A DNA stretch of 64,000 nucleotides. Origin: Brugia malayi. Lineage: Eukaryota; Nematoda; Chromadorea; Rhabditida; Onchocercidae. The notes below the pieces were generated by a model, which made no database searches, was not told the origin of the DNA, and saw only the letters and a program-made list of their open reading frames with translations. Of the stretch, positions 42,843 through 55,100 are shown one piece after another. The first letter of the stretch is position 1. Every line of letters begins with the position of its first letter. The DNA lies in contig NW_025062477.1 in NCBI RefSeq assembly GCF_000002995.4, forward strand, positions 5,552,649-5,616,648, read 5' to 3'. Both the position numbers and the translations under genes were made by a program.

Positions 42843-44451
42843 TAATGCTTTCGTTGCCTGCAGACTGGTGTTTGTGATCACTTTTTTTTGAGAATGCTTC
42901 CTTTTTCGTCTTCATTATCCATCGTTTTTACTTTCCCTGTGATCATTATCTCTGGTGATTCCTCACTGATAGTATGAATTAAAGGAAAAATTACAGAAGG
43001 TATGGGACAGAATGGAAACGAATGAGAGGAATCATGTTTTTATGTTTCAGTTTCGAGGATTTAGGGAGGTCATGAATCTATTCGACAATGGGATGGATTT
43101 CTGGAAATCATCACCGAAGTGAATGGGGAGGGACAAAGACTGTGGTAAGAGATTGTATGATGATCAGTGCTTAATCATATTTCGGCTTAAATTAGGATAT
43201 AGTAAATAATCAAATTTCATCCGGTGATATTAATCTCATTAATACAGTTTCTTTCGAATAAATGCCAAATTTTTTTTTTTCTAGAATCTAGTGCTTTTAA
43301 ACCATTGCACTGGCTGATATAGGAAAGTGGGTGTTTTTACTTGAGATTTTTGTAAGTAGGCAGATTTTTTATAATATTCAATTGATGTCTTTTGTGGAGA
43401 AAAATAGAAGAGGGGTGGTTTTATATGAATTCGATTGCTGTGTTAGAACAGCAGGAGTAGTAAGAAGAAAAAAATGTTTATGTTATTGTTAGGAATTTTT
43501 TTTCAATTATTATAGGAAAAAAAAGTCTCTTCAACTATTTCAATTACAAAATTCCGGTTTTGTGAGAGTGCTTTCAACCACATTTCCTGTGTTTGATTTA
43601 GAATCCCAGTTTTTTAGTTTTCTTTTGAAGGATGTTCAAGAATCATTACTAAATTCTCTTTTTTGAGAACTACAAAGCGAAATATATAAATTGAGCTGTT
43701 GTCTTGAAAGGAATTTTTGCTTTGATGGTATAATATCAAAATTTTGGGTAATCGGTAAATTTGTAGAAATTCCAAGACACACATTAGGTTTTTATTTTGA
43801 TTATTTTTTGATTTTTTCGCCAATTATAATATAATCCTGGATCAATTTTTCGGGTATATTTGAAAAGGTAGAATGCATACAAATGTAATTTATTCGTTTA
43901 AATTAAAAAGTGGGGGATAGCACTGTGAATTAGTTAGATCTATTAAGTGTGTACTCTTTTTTTTTTTTTTAATACTAAAACGCCAGTGTGATTTGAATAT
44001 TTCTGTGTTATCGAAGTGTAAACGGTTCAATAAAACATTCAAAGTGTTTGTGCTATTTTGATCTCTGAACTTGTCGTTTCTGCTGCACAGTTCAAGTGAT
44101 TCTTTTCCGAGTAATTTCAAATTTCGTCGTTATACTTGGTTAGAATCAAAACCTGAGATGTGTAGTTTCTCGCTCCGGATCAATTAGGATGATGAAGAAG
44201 GAGATATATTCAAATGTTTTCTATTAGCAGTCCCTGTATTTGATGGCAGTAACTGTGGGGAAAGTGACCCATACAGAAACTGACGACTATTTGCTTAAAT
44301 TTCTAAGATATACAACTAGTATTGATTTGCCTCTGAGTTAGTATTAGTATTGGATTTCCATGTTTTATCATGAAATTTGTTCTGAAATTTATATTTTTTT
44401 TTTCAGGTTTACTTAAAATTATTTTGTGTATGGTTACAATTTTTGTTCGCC
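42843..44451. other. Intergenic, HAPSTR1-like to NSA2
   Basis: About 1.6 kb, moderately AT-rich, with T-run stretches. An acceptor (TTTTTTTTTCAG) ends at 44405, about 47 nt before the single-codon first exon of NSA2. The open frames here (for example minus 43890-44120) have no homology. No RNA gene was recognised. Confidence 0.5.
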
Positions 44452-46685
44452 ATGGTAGGTCATTTTGAGTTTTGGGATTTTGTTTATTTATTTTCTGTAG
44501 TATGGCCAGTAACTTCATATATACATTTTTTGGAGTCTTTTTCTTGGATGTGTGCATATTTTAAACACTAATGCTTGGCACTGTGAAACATGTTCCTTTC
44601 TGTTATTAGTAGAGCAAAACCATGCTTCTGTTATACTTTATTACAGTGATTATCAATTTAAACATTTACAAAAGTAAAAAATTTTCCCTGTATACAAATT
44701 AGAGTATTATGTCATTTCCTTTGTAGCCACAAAACGAGCATATCGAACTTCATCGTAAACGTCATGGACGTCGATTGGATTATGAGGAAAGATTGTGAGG
44801 AATTTATACGTATTATTTGCTTACGATTTCCTCTGTTTCGAGTTTAGTTGTGGATAGTTCCAGATCTTCCCTGTTACAGTTGTGTACCGTACCAGATCGA
44901 TAAATAGAGATTCTTCCATTTTTTACATATTCCCCCATTCAGCGTAGTCCAGTTACTCATATGCAAATATTTTTAAGTTGTCCATAGAAGCATTGATGAT
45001 CCTATAAGATTATTCATTTTATTATGAAGACACAACATAAATTGAAATTTTTTAGGAATTTTTTGAGTAGTCTTATTGTATATAATATTTTTTTTTTCTT
45101 ATTATTATTATTATAATATATATATATTTTTTTTTTCGACACTCTGGTTTGATCAACTTTTTTTGTACTCATTGCAGAAGGAAACGTAATGCTCGAGCCG
45201 GACATGAACATTCTCAATATGCGAAGAAAATCCGTGGTCGCAAGGCTAAATTGTATCACAAAAAGCGGTATGCTGAAAAGGTTTGTTTGTTCATCATTTT
45301 CAAATTCTGATCTTAAAGTTAGAAACTGTTGAAAAATCTGATTTTATTTTATTTTTTAGGTAGAAATGCGGCGGTTGTTACGACAACATGAGGAGAAAAA
45401 GCAAACAGGAACAAGCGAAGAACCTGAAAGAGGTGTAGTACCAGCATATTTGTTAGACAGGAAACAACAAACAACCGGTAAAGTACTGTCATCGATGATC
45501 AAGCAGAAACGAAAAGAAAAAGCGGTATGTGAATCTCTCTGTGTTTGTTTTTCATTTCGGTTATTTGATCATAATTTTGATAGTACTTGCAAACTTCCAG
45601 ATGTTCCGGAGATAGTGCTTTATTGGTTTCATAGTTTATTTCTCTGTTAGTGTAGAGAAATCTTGAAAACCTCCTGGTAAATCAACTGAAGTGTATAACT
45701 CTAAAAAAAATTTCAAAGCTTATCAGAACTAATTATTTTCTAGGGTAAATACCAAGTACCTATACCAACGGTTAAAGCAGTCAGTGATGCAGAAGCTTTC
45801 AAAGTAGTGAAAACTGGTAAAACTCGTCGGAAAGGATGGAAACGTATGGTTACAAAAGTTACTTTTGTTGGTGAATCATTTACGAGAAAGCCGGCAAAAT
45901 TTGAACGATTCATTCGACCGATGGGTTTGCGATTCAAAAAGGTAAACTTTTCTCGTCGTATAGAATTTTAATAATGATTTTGTTTCCCTACCAGAAGTTT
46001 CCTTTTCACTAGTTCTCTGTTGTCCTAGGAAAATTGTTGATTGGAAAGTTGTTTATGAAAAACATCACGAAAGAAAAAATTATAGTATGCTGAAAAACAT
46101 CACGAAAGAAAAAATTATAGTATGTTTTAGTAAGAAAGAAAAAAAAAGAAACAGTATGTATTTCTATAAATTAATACTTTCATTTTTTTCGATCTTTTTA
46201 TAGGCTCATGTAACACATCCAGAGTTACAAACTACATTTCAATTACCTATTGTTGGAGTGAAGAAAAACCCTTCTTCCTCACTGTACACATCACTGGGAG
46301 TTATTACAAAAGGAACGATCATTGAAGTGATACTTTTCTAATTTCAGTGCCTGGCATTTATTTGCTTATTAAGTTTTTTAAGTCGCAGAATCGAAATTAT
46401 TTTTATTTTTTAAGTCACAGAATCGCAATTAACTTTTGCATGAGAATTTATTTAGAAAGCATTTTCCTATTATTTGTTGATATTATAGTGTCTGATTATT
46501 ATTTAACATCCAATGTATTTTTTTTTCTACACAGCTGTTTAATAATCTTTGAAAATTAATTTCAGGTAAATATATCGGAACTTGGTGTGGTTACTCAAGG
46601 CGGTAAAGTAGTATGGGCAAAATATGCTCAAGTAACAAATTGCCCTGAAAATGATGGCTGTATTAATGCTGTATTATTGTTGTGA
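44452..46685 (+). CDS. NSA2: NSA2, ribosome biogenesis factor, 7 exons
   Basis: The ATG at 44452-44454 is followed directly by GTAGGT, so the first coding exon holds only the start codon. The other exons are 44727-44794, 45178-45280, 45360-45524, 45744-45941, 46204-46326 and 46566-46685. The product has 259 residues (human 260) and begins [20 protein letters not shown]. It continues with the family blocks [76 protein letters not shown] and [15 protein letters not shown], ending INAVLLL. NSA2 is related to eS8 and acts in the nucleolus in 27S pre-rRNA processing for the 60S subunit. AATAAA follows at 46700. A 35-bp duplication lies in its fifth intron-containing gap (46056-46124). Confidence 0.97.
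46056..46124. repeat. 35-bp tandem duplication in an NSA2 intron
   Basis: A 34-bp block starting TGAAAAACATCACG and ending ATAGTATG occurs exactly at 46056-46089 and 46091-46124, one base apart. The copies are identical, so the event is recent. It lies between exons ending 45941 and starting 46204. Confidence 0.9.
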
Positions 46686-47305
46686 TTCTTTTATAATGAA
46701 ATAAAATCATTTGAACGGAATATTTTTATTCTTTCACTTTTGTCATTGATTATTTACTCTCGGAAGATATTAAAATTCTTCAATCCATCAGTTTGAATAT
46801 TAAATCTCAGGTGTTTTCTCGATTACTATAACAACTGTGTTATCAAATGGCATATTTTGATAATGACTGTATAAAACTTCAGGAATATTCGGTGTATTTA
46901 TTTGGAATTGGATTTTATTTCTTTTCTTTTCATTTATTTTTGGTCTTAAACATACTTTTGCATCATGGAGTTTATTTAGCATTGAATTTCCTAGCAAGTA
47001 TTGATTTTCAGTTTCTTTTCGTTACATAAAATTATATTAATGATGCCTTTTTACTGCAGTGGATAAGTTGGTACTGTGGTACCAGGTTACTGGTGCGAAA
47101 AGAAATTGTGGGAGAATTTATTTACAGGTGCCTATTTTTTCAATGCTTCAGGGGTTTTCAGTACGTTAAGTCGAGGAATCAGTCGATAACTCTATATAAA
47201 CATTACGAACATTTTGAAGGTAGATGACTTATATACATTATGGCAATGTATGTATTCCGAAACCATAATTCTCTTACTAGAAAGATACTTTTTAGGTAAT
47301 TTTGG
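46686..47305. other. Intergenic, NSA2 to TP53RK
   Basis: About 0.62 kb. AATAAA for NSA2 is at 46700-46705. An acceptor ATACTTTTTAG ends at about 47295, 10 nt before the TP53RK ATG. Nothing else is seen. Confidence 0.5.
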
Positions 47306-48887
47306 ATGGATGAAGCAACTCAAATTGCTGATAAAGCATGGCTCTCGAAGAATCCCGAACCATTTAAGCAGGGAGCTGAAGCTTGTTTATATCGTTGTAT
47401 GTATTTTGGCCGGAAAGCGGTTATGAAAGAACGATTTGTTAAAACGTACAGGTATGAAGGAGAAAGTAAATACCTATTTGAGGGAATAGTCAATTTTTAT
47501 AGAAACTTCAACCTTGTTTAGTTTAAGGAGAATTGCTTGTGAAAAAATTGAGCTTGTTCTAGGAAGGTTTATTTTTGTTATCCAAAATATATTATTTTTG
47601 ATCAGGATTTTGAAATTAGATGACACTATTCCAGGCATCCATCGTTGGACATAATATTGACGAAAGAGCGTATGAAAGCTGAACTAAATGCTTTGTATAA
47701 GTGTAAAACGGTTAGAATCTTTATATATATATATATATATTGTTCTGAATAAAATCTTTTTTATATTGATTTGAGAATCTTTATATTGATGTCCTGAATA
47801 AAGAATATAAATATATTTTTTTTGTTGGATATGATAAAAATGTGAGATGTTTTACATCTGAAGGTCAATAACTTATTTTTCCTTAATAAAACTGGATTAT
47901 ATTTAGATGGGAGTTGACGTACCTACGGTATACTTTGTAAATATTGATCGAAATTCTTTTATTATGGAAGAGATTACCAGTGATATCACTGCTCGACAAT
48001 TTATTGAAGATTTTAAGAATGAAAGTAACTTTAAGGTATAACAGATTTATTTTCCTTTCTAGAGTTAAAAAAAAAAATTTCCTTTAATTTTTTTTTTTCT
48101 TCCCGGATTCAGCTGATTATTTTAGATATTTTCGACTGATTGGTTTGGAACGTTATTCTTTAGTTAAATTAAATAGAGTAGCGATAAATAATGGCATATT
48201 TCAGGAAATAATTACTGACTTTGGCATACGATTAGGTCAAATTATAGCGAAGCTACACCTTGGCGGTATTATGCATGGTGATTTGACAACGTCTAATGTA
48301 CTTCTTCGAAATGGAAACCCCAAAATGATTGTTTTCATTGATTTTGGCCTTGCTGAGGTAAAATTATAAGCTCCGCTATATTTCCATAAATTATGGACAA
48401 AAATTTAGTTTTAACACGTTTAAGATTCAAATATTGATCAAATTATTTATTGAATACTTCATTAAAAACAGAAGTTACAAAATGAGATAGAAAACATAAT
48501 TTATTTAATCGAGCCATAAAATTTGCAAAATCATAAAGTTTCCAATATATCGAAATTTGTTTTTTTAATTAAAAAAAAAAAAGACAACAAAATTTGGTTG
48601 AAATTTAATCGGTATTTTGGTAGTTCTCAACAGAATTCTAAGAAATCCGAAAACAAAGGATCTAGTAATAAAATAATTTTGTGCAGGGTAATGCAACAGT
48701 GGAAAGTAAAGGTGTTGATTTGTATGTATTGGAACGAGCTATCTTAAGTACACATTCTGAAGCGAAATTTTTCTTCGATAGTATTATGAAAGGATATGAA
48801 TTATTCAACAGGAAACAGTACGATTCAGTTAATAAAAAACTTCAAGAAATCGAAAGGCGAGGAAGGAAGCGTGAAATGTTAGGATAG
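47306..48887 (+). CDS. TP53RK: Bud32/TP53RK kinase of the KEOPS complex, 5 exons
   Basis: Exons 47306-47451, 47635-47710, 47907-48035, 48205-48357 and 48687-48887 give 234 residues (human 253). Motifs in order: KQGAEACLYRCMYFGRKAVM with the kinase Lys; KTYRHPSLD; the ILTKERMKAEL helix; MGVDVPTVYFV; IMEEI; the catalytic loop MHGDLTTSNVLL; the metal-binding IDFGLAE; and KGVDLYVLERA. The basic tail RRGRKREMLG is invariant in the family. Bud32 is a small atypical kinase/ATPase in KEOPS, which makes t6A37 in tRNAs reading ANN codons. An acceptor lies about 10 nt before the start. AATAAA is at 48940. Its position 0.6 kb after NSA2 on the same strand places two translation-related genes together. 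Confidence 0.97.
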
Positions 48888-49195
48888 CTTTATTCTGTTG
48901 TTGATAATGATTTTTTAAATATTTATATCTTTTTTTTTAAATAAATGATTTGGCGTTCTTTCTTAAAATACATGCCAAAGTTCTGGTCATAGTCATCAAT
49001 TTGATTAATTTTATTTGTTTATACGTTTTGTAACATATTGAAGCATGAAATAACTCGGAATTTTATCATTCTTGATCATTTCATCAAATTCAATAGTACT
49101 TAGAATCTGGAACTAGTTTGAAGATTTTAATCCATTTGAAATTCATATGAAAGACTTGATATTTAAATTTGAGAGTAAAAAGGACTAGGTAAAAG
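48888..49195. other. Convergent 3' flank, TP53RK and ARFGEF3-like
   Basis: About 0.3 kb between two converging 3' ends. AATAAA for TP53RK is at 48940-48945. No gene is seen. Confidence 0.5.
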
Positions 49196-52100
49196 TTATG
49201 AGAAGCGGTGAAATTTTGAGAGCAAACGGAGGAATTGTCCAGCAAATTCACGCACTCGCACATTAGATGAACCGGATATAAGTATTGCTGCATTTTCATA
49301 AATTATAGGTAAGAATTTCTCGAATTGTTCATTTTCTTCACGTAAGAGTGCTTCCAGGATTGCCAAAGACATTTCAGTCCATGCGCAACATCGTATTTCG
49401 CCATCCTGCAAGTGCTCATTTTAAATGAAAGTATGCAATAAGTAGGATTAAGATAGAGTGAAAAGTACAATTTAATATGCTGGCTTACTTTTAGCTGTAG
49501 TATTAAAGAATTTAATAATTTCTATAATAAAAGACTTCATGTGGTGTTTTGAAAAATTTTTTGGTTTAATTTTTTAAAAATGGAAATGTAACAGTAGATA
49601 GTTGTAGGATATAGCCTTATCAATTTGAATTACATTAGTTAATTCTTTTTCTAATTAATAAAATGGGAAAATTGTAGCTTAAATTTTTACTACGTCTCTA
49701 ATTTAGTTAGTGCTAAATATCACAGCTTAGCTATATAAATTTCATGCTTAAACTATTTCCTATTCCATAGTAAGGGATTTTATTCCAATCAGAAATAAAA
49801 GATTATTTTATTCTATTAATCTATTTACCTTTTTTTTTTTTTTATTCTAATTAATAAGATGTTAGAGAAATAAGATGTTAAGTTATTAATGTATAACTTA
49901 CAGAGAGAAATAGTTTGTCCTCCGCAATGGTTTGCTGTCGTTCGTTATCATTTTTAAATGGATTACCTCGTTTTGTTGGTACTAATGTTTGAGCAAATTT
50001 TGAACGTTTATAATCAGAAATGATTTCGGTAGTTTGCTCAGAAGATACCAATTTGTATAAATTTTCATCCATTGCATCGTTACGGATGAGAGTAATTTGC
50101 TGAAATTTCAAAAAAAAAAAAAAAAAATCAAAAATTATAAATTTAGTTTCAAAAATACATATTAAAGATTTTCCATTAGTCTATATATATGTATTTCATA
50201 TTCTTATGATATTGTCGTATTTTTTAAGGTATTCTGAGAATTCATTTTAGATGAAATATTTATTTAAATATTGATCAGTTTAAAATTTAACGCAACTTGG
50301 CATAACAAAATTTTCATTTTCTTAATATACCAACCGGAGTAATATGTGAAATAGCCAAATGACGTAGTGCTTCTCTTGATAATTTTTTCTCTAAACAACA
50401 TAAATATGTGCATACTTCACGATGACATAATTGAAATTGTTTGATATAATATTTGTCATCTTTTATGCTTCCATTTGATGACAATAAATATTCAACAATT
50501 GTTTCTCTGCAAAATTAAAAAAAAAATATTTGTAATGCAAAAGGAGGCAAAAGTATGATTATTGTTAGCCGATGATATTTTTCTACATTTTACTTTCTAG
50601 CTATTTATCTCTCTTCTCTTCGAAATAAAAAATAATTAGATATTAATTTGAAAGAAAAAAATGGCTAACTTAAAGAAAGAATAAATAATAAATACAAACT
50701 TTCCCAGTGGACATTTTCGCACTATCTCATACATTGCTAATGAACGTATTGTCCAAGCTAAAACTGCTTGTTTGCATAGATTTGGAAGTACAGGAAAGTC
50801 ATATAATCCTTGGATAAGCATTTTTAGGCCTAAACGCTTATCAAAATTTCTTGCAACTAAAAGTGATCCATCTAAACAGTAAAACAGGATGGTAATATCA
50901 TCCGGTGACAGCTTATGCAAATTACCTGAAAAAAAAATTTTTTTTTTCTAAATTCCGACTTTTTTAAAGCATAATTTGGAATATGATATTTTATTAGAAT
51001 ATGATATTTTAATTTGAAAATGTTTTGAGAAATTATCAAAATTGAAAGGATTAGACAGAAGCCAACATTTATTGTCACTTTCAGTTTGCTCATCAAATTT
51101 CTTCAAAAATGCAACAGTTTGTTCATTTACTGGCAAATCGATCCCATTTAGTAATAAAATACCAATTAATTCCAAAATACAATAATGGCTGGTAAGGATG
51201 CTAATCAGTTCATCACCACCAATCCTGAAGTTTTAACATTTTAAATAAGTAGTAATTAATTAAAGTTGAAAATTAGTTAACAAACCTTTGTTCTGTTCCA
51301 TCATTATTACAAAGCACCACTTCACGTTTTTTCGTTTCCTCTAGTTCTGTCGTTGAACTGATCTGTTCATCCATCAAAAAGATCTACAATTAAAGTCAAT
51401 TATGATTCAAGATCAGAATGAAATAAAATTAGAATTGCATTGGAATAATTTCATAATTAATCATTATTTAAAAAAATAATTAATAACAGTAATAATGACA
51501 AATGATAATTAATGTTTCATAATAATAATAACAATAAAAATAGTGTTAATAACAACAATAATAATATTAATAAAATAACAATATTTCTATTTAAACAAAA
51601 CAAAAAGGTAAGCTTTGAGAACTGAATTGATACAAATTTGGAAAAAATAATTGATAATTTAATTTAATGAAATATACTTTGAAGTAAGTTAACCTGTTGA
51701 GCTAATAGTAACGTTTCGCATGAGAAATTAGAATTCTCGACAGCAGCTATGCAAACGTTACCAAGGTCTCCGTTTGGATCATTTGAATCAACGACATAGT
51801 ATTGCATTAAAAATCGCAAATGCGTCAAAGTTAAACCTCTAAAATGTAAAAATTTGATACTTCAAAATAATTTAGAAACATGAAATTTTTTTTATAAATT
51901 ACTGATTATTGAAAAATGAAAAAATTATTAAAATGTATCAAATTTATAAAAAAAATTTTTCTTCAAGAAAAGGATGTGAGAAGAAAAATGAAATCTAAAT
52001 ATTAACTTTTATGAATATAAAAGTATAGTCAGTTATATTCCTAAAATATGCTTCAAATCATGTGTGATCTCTAAAATTGAAGTATTGCAAGGGAAAGGTT

Positions 52101-55100
52101 AGCTTTACAGAAACTGAATAGATTTATAAAAATTAAAAAAATTCAAATTTTTTTTTTGATCAAACTTACGTTGCATTCCATAATGACCGTATGATAATTG
52201 TCCATCTTTCGGGTGTTAATGAATGAATGGAAGATTTAATCAGAAATTTTAAACATGCGTAACCTAAGCGTGAAATACGATTCGTAGTACACGTAATACA
52301 TTCCGTTAACAAAATTAACATATCAAAAAGTATTCGATTAACCCATGGATTATCTAGAAAATGAATCTTTTATTACAAATGATAAATATATTTAACATTC
52401 TAAATTACAAAAAAAAAAGCATTCTAGTAAATTTTACTAGTAAATTTCGTTTTTTTAAATTTATTATCAAATTGTTAGAATATAGAATTGCTGTGAAAAA
52501 GAAAATAATAAATGATAAGATTGTTTTTTAAAAATTTGCTGTACTTTCGGTTTGTATTAAATATTGTTTAACAATTTCAGTAAACAGTCCAATTGCTTGT
52601 TTCAAATTATTTTCATGTTTTGCCGCATCTTTACGCATCCATTGTTGTAACATTGGAAAGACAAGAATTGATAAACCGTATGCACCGAAATTAATACCTA
52701 GAAAATTAAAAATGTAAATATTATTAATAGTCTCAAATGTTTCCACAGTTTTAATTTATCTTCCATTATTTATTTTTTTTTTTCATGACATTAAAATTCT
52801 ATAATTAAAAAATAAATTATGAAAAAAATGATGGTTTAAAATTTTAATAGTACGAAATACTTGTAAAAGTATACCAAATTTAGTATCCACTTGCTCTTTG
52901 ATCAATTCAGCGATAGTTCGCAATAAATTTGATTGTAATGATGCAGGACAAACAAAGGTGACAGCTATGAGACCTTCTAGTAACGATAAGTAAACTTCAG
53001 TACAACTTCTTCTTGATGCCGTATAATTTTTCCAAGGTATAATTAATTCTGGTGCTAATAAATTTTACATATCATTTATACATTCAAAATTTAATTCTTT
53101 CGAAATCTAAAATTTATGTGTTCCAATTTTTTAAAGTGAATTTAATAAATTGAATTACATCTTATCATTCAAAATTATGAATAAAAAAAAGATAAAAAAA
53201 TGAAACAAACTTTCAAGTAAACGATCAAGATCAGTTGGTGGAATTTTTTGTTCAATATCAAAAAAGAATGGTTCTTCAATGAGGACAGTTGACAGTGGTT
53301 CCATTAAAAATGATATATTTAAGTATCGATCAACACAATGCTGCGTTCGTTCACGTAATGTTAATCTGAAAAATGAACAAATCGTAATTGCATGAAATAT
53401 TTCAAATAATCTTTGTGACAAATATATTTTGCATGTCAAAAATTTTTGCAAATGTTAGAGCGAACGATTTAATATATTCTATTTTTATTGATAAAACAAA
53501 ACACATCAAATTTTTTCGAAATTTCATTTCTTTCAAATTTTATTTTAATTTCAGCTTTATCAGAGGAAGGGAAAAAAGCAAAGAACACCTTTGCAGTAAA
53601 TGTTGATCACTACAATCAGCCGAATCGAATAGATTATGAAGCATTCGTTCCATTTTTAACAAATTTTGTAAAGCTGCTGAAGCCATCGTTACATTGGATG
53701 ATGGAATCGATTCTATGATATAAATAAATTTTAATTTTAAACTAAAATTTGTATGATTTGTTATGAGATTTAAAAGCATTTCTTGAAAACATGTTATAGA
53801 TTGAAAAAAAAAAAAAAAATAAACTGAAAACTAGTACCTCAATAACTTCATAATTTGATGACTAAAACGCGGTACTCTAATAACGAAATACTTAATAATT
53901 TTTGTCATATTCTTACTCAATAACTCGAAAACTTTACTACTTGGAGGCTAGAAAACTTAAGAACTAACTAATTTAATCCAATCAATAATTTTGTATCTAA
54001 ATAACGCAATAAAAAACAAACAACAAAACTGAAAAACTCGATTATTTAACCGCTATTATCAAATCTTTTTTTATAATTACTCAATAATATACAGCCTTAA
54101 TTACTTAAAAACTTAATTTAACGATTTAGTAGCTTGACGACTTAAAAGTTGACAATTTGACAGCTTTATGATTTAACAAGTTGATGATTTAATAGATTGA
54201 TAACTTAGTTATTGAAAAATAATCACTTTAATGATTAATTACACAACAAACTGATAACTGATAAAGTGTTTACCTAATAAAATTTTTATCACTATCACTG
54301 CCATTAATTTCTATTAATAATACTAATTCTATTATTTATCAAATCTTTATTTCACTCTCATTAGAAGTAATAGTTGAATATTCTGAAGCAGTTACTATTG
54401 AATAGCTAAATTTAAGAAAATTTCTTTCTTTTCATTTATTATACCTGGAAATCAAAGAGATTACTTAGTCGTAGTGCAATTATCTAAAATCTCTTTCAAT
54501 CTTCCATCTCCTATAATTAGCTATTATCATAGCTTTTATTATGATCATAGCTGCTAAATTACTTAAATTATGCTAATTTTAATTTTGGATTACTATCGGA
54601 AAATTTTCAAAAACTTTGTTTATCTGTATGAGTAAATGTGATTTTGAAGATAAAATCAAATTACTATTATTGGAAATATCTAAAATTTACCAAATCCTGT
54701 AGAATGAAGATATTGCAAGACACATGCAATATAATCTAAAGCTGTCGATATTAAAATATTTGTATTTTTAATATTAAGATATGCTGAGAAAATGTCAAGT
54801 ATAGTTGCTTGAACTGATGATATTGCAGTTATATCGCCAGCATTATTATCTGATTCTGAAGAAATAAATTAGAAAATTAGATCAAACCTTTCATCTTTAA
54901 ATTTTGTATTATAAATAAAATTTCTAATTCTTGAAGTTTAAAAATACTAAAAAGTTACTATTCAATCGATGTTAGCAAATCTTTAATGTATTAGTATGGA
55001 AAAAAAAATTCAAATTTGAAAAGATATTTTGAAATCGGAAGAGAAAAAAAATTTGTGGAAAGAATTATTCATTCTACTAGTATAATTATCGCCTCCATTT

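Noticed and set aside
53388..53718. Plus-strand open frames overlapping the ARFGEF3-like gene
   Set aside because: They are the complement of minus-strand exons that fit the gene's reading frame. No plus-strand product is recognised.
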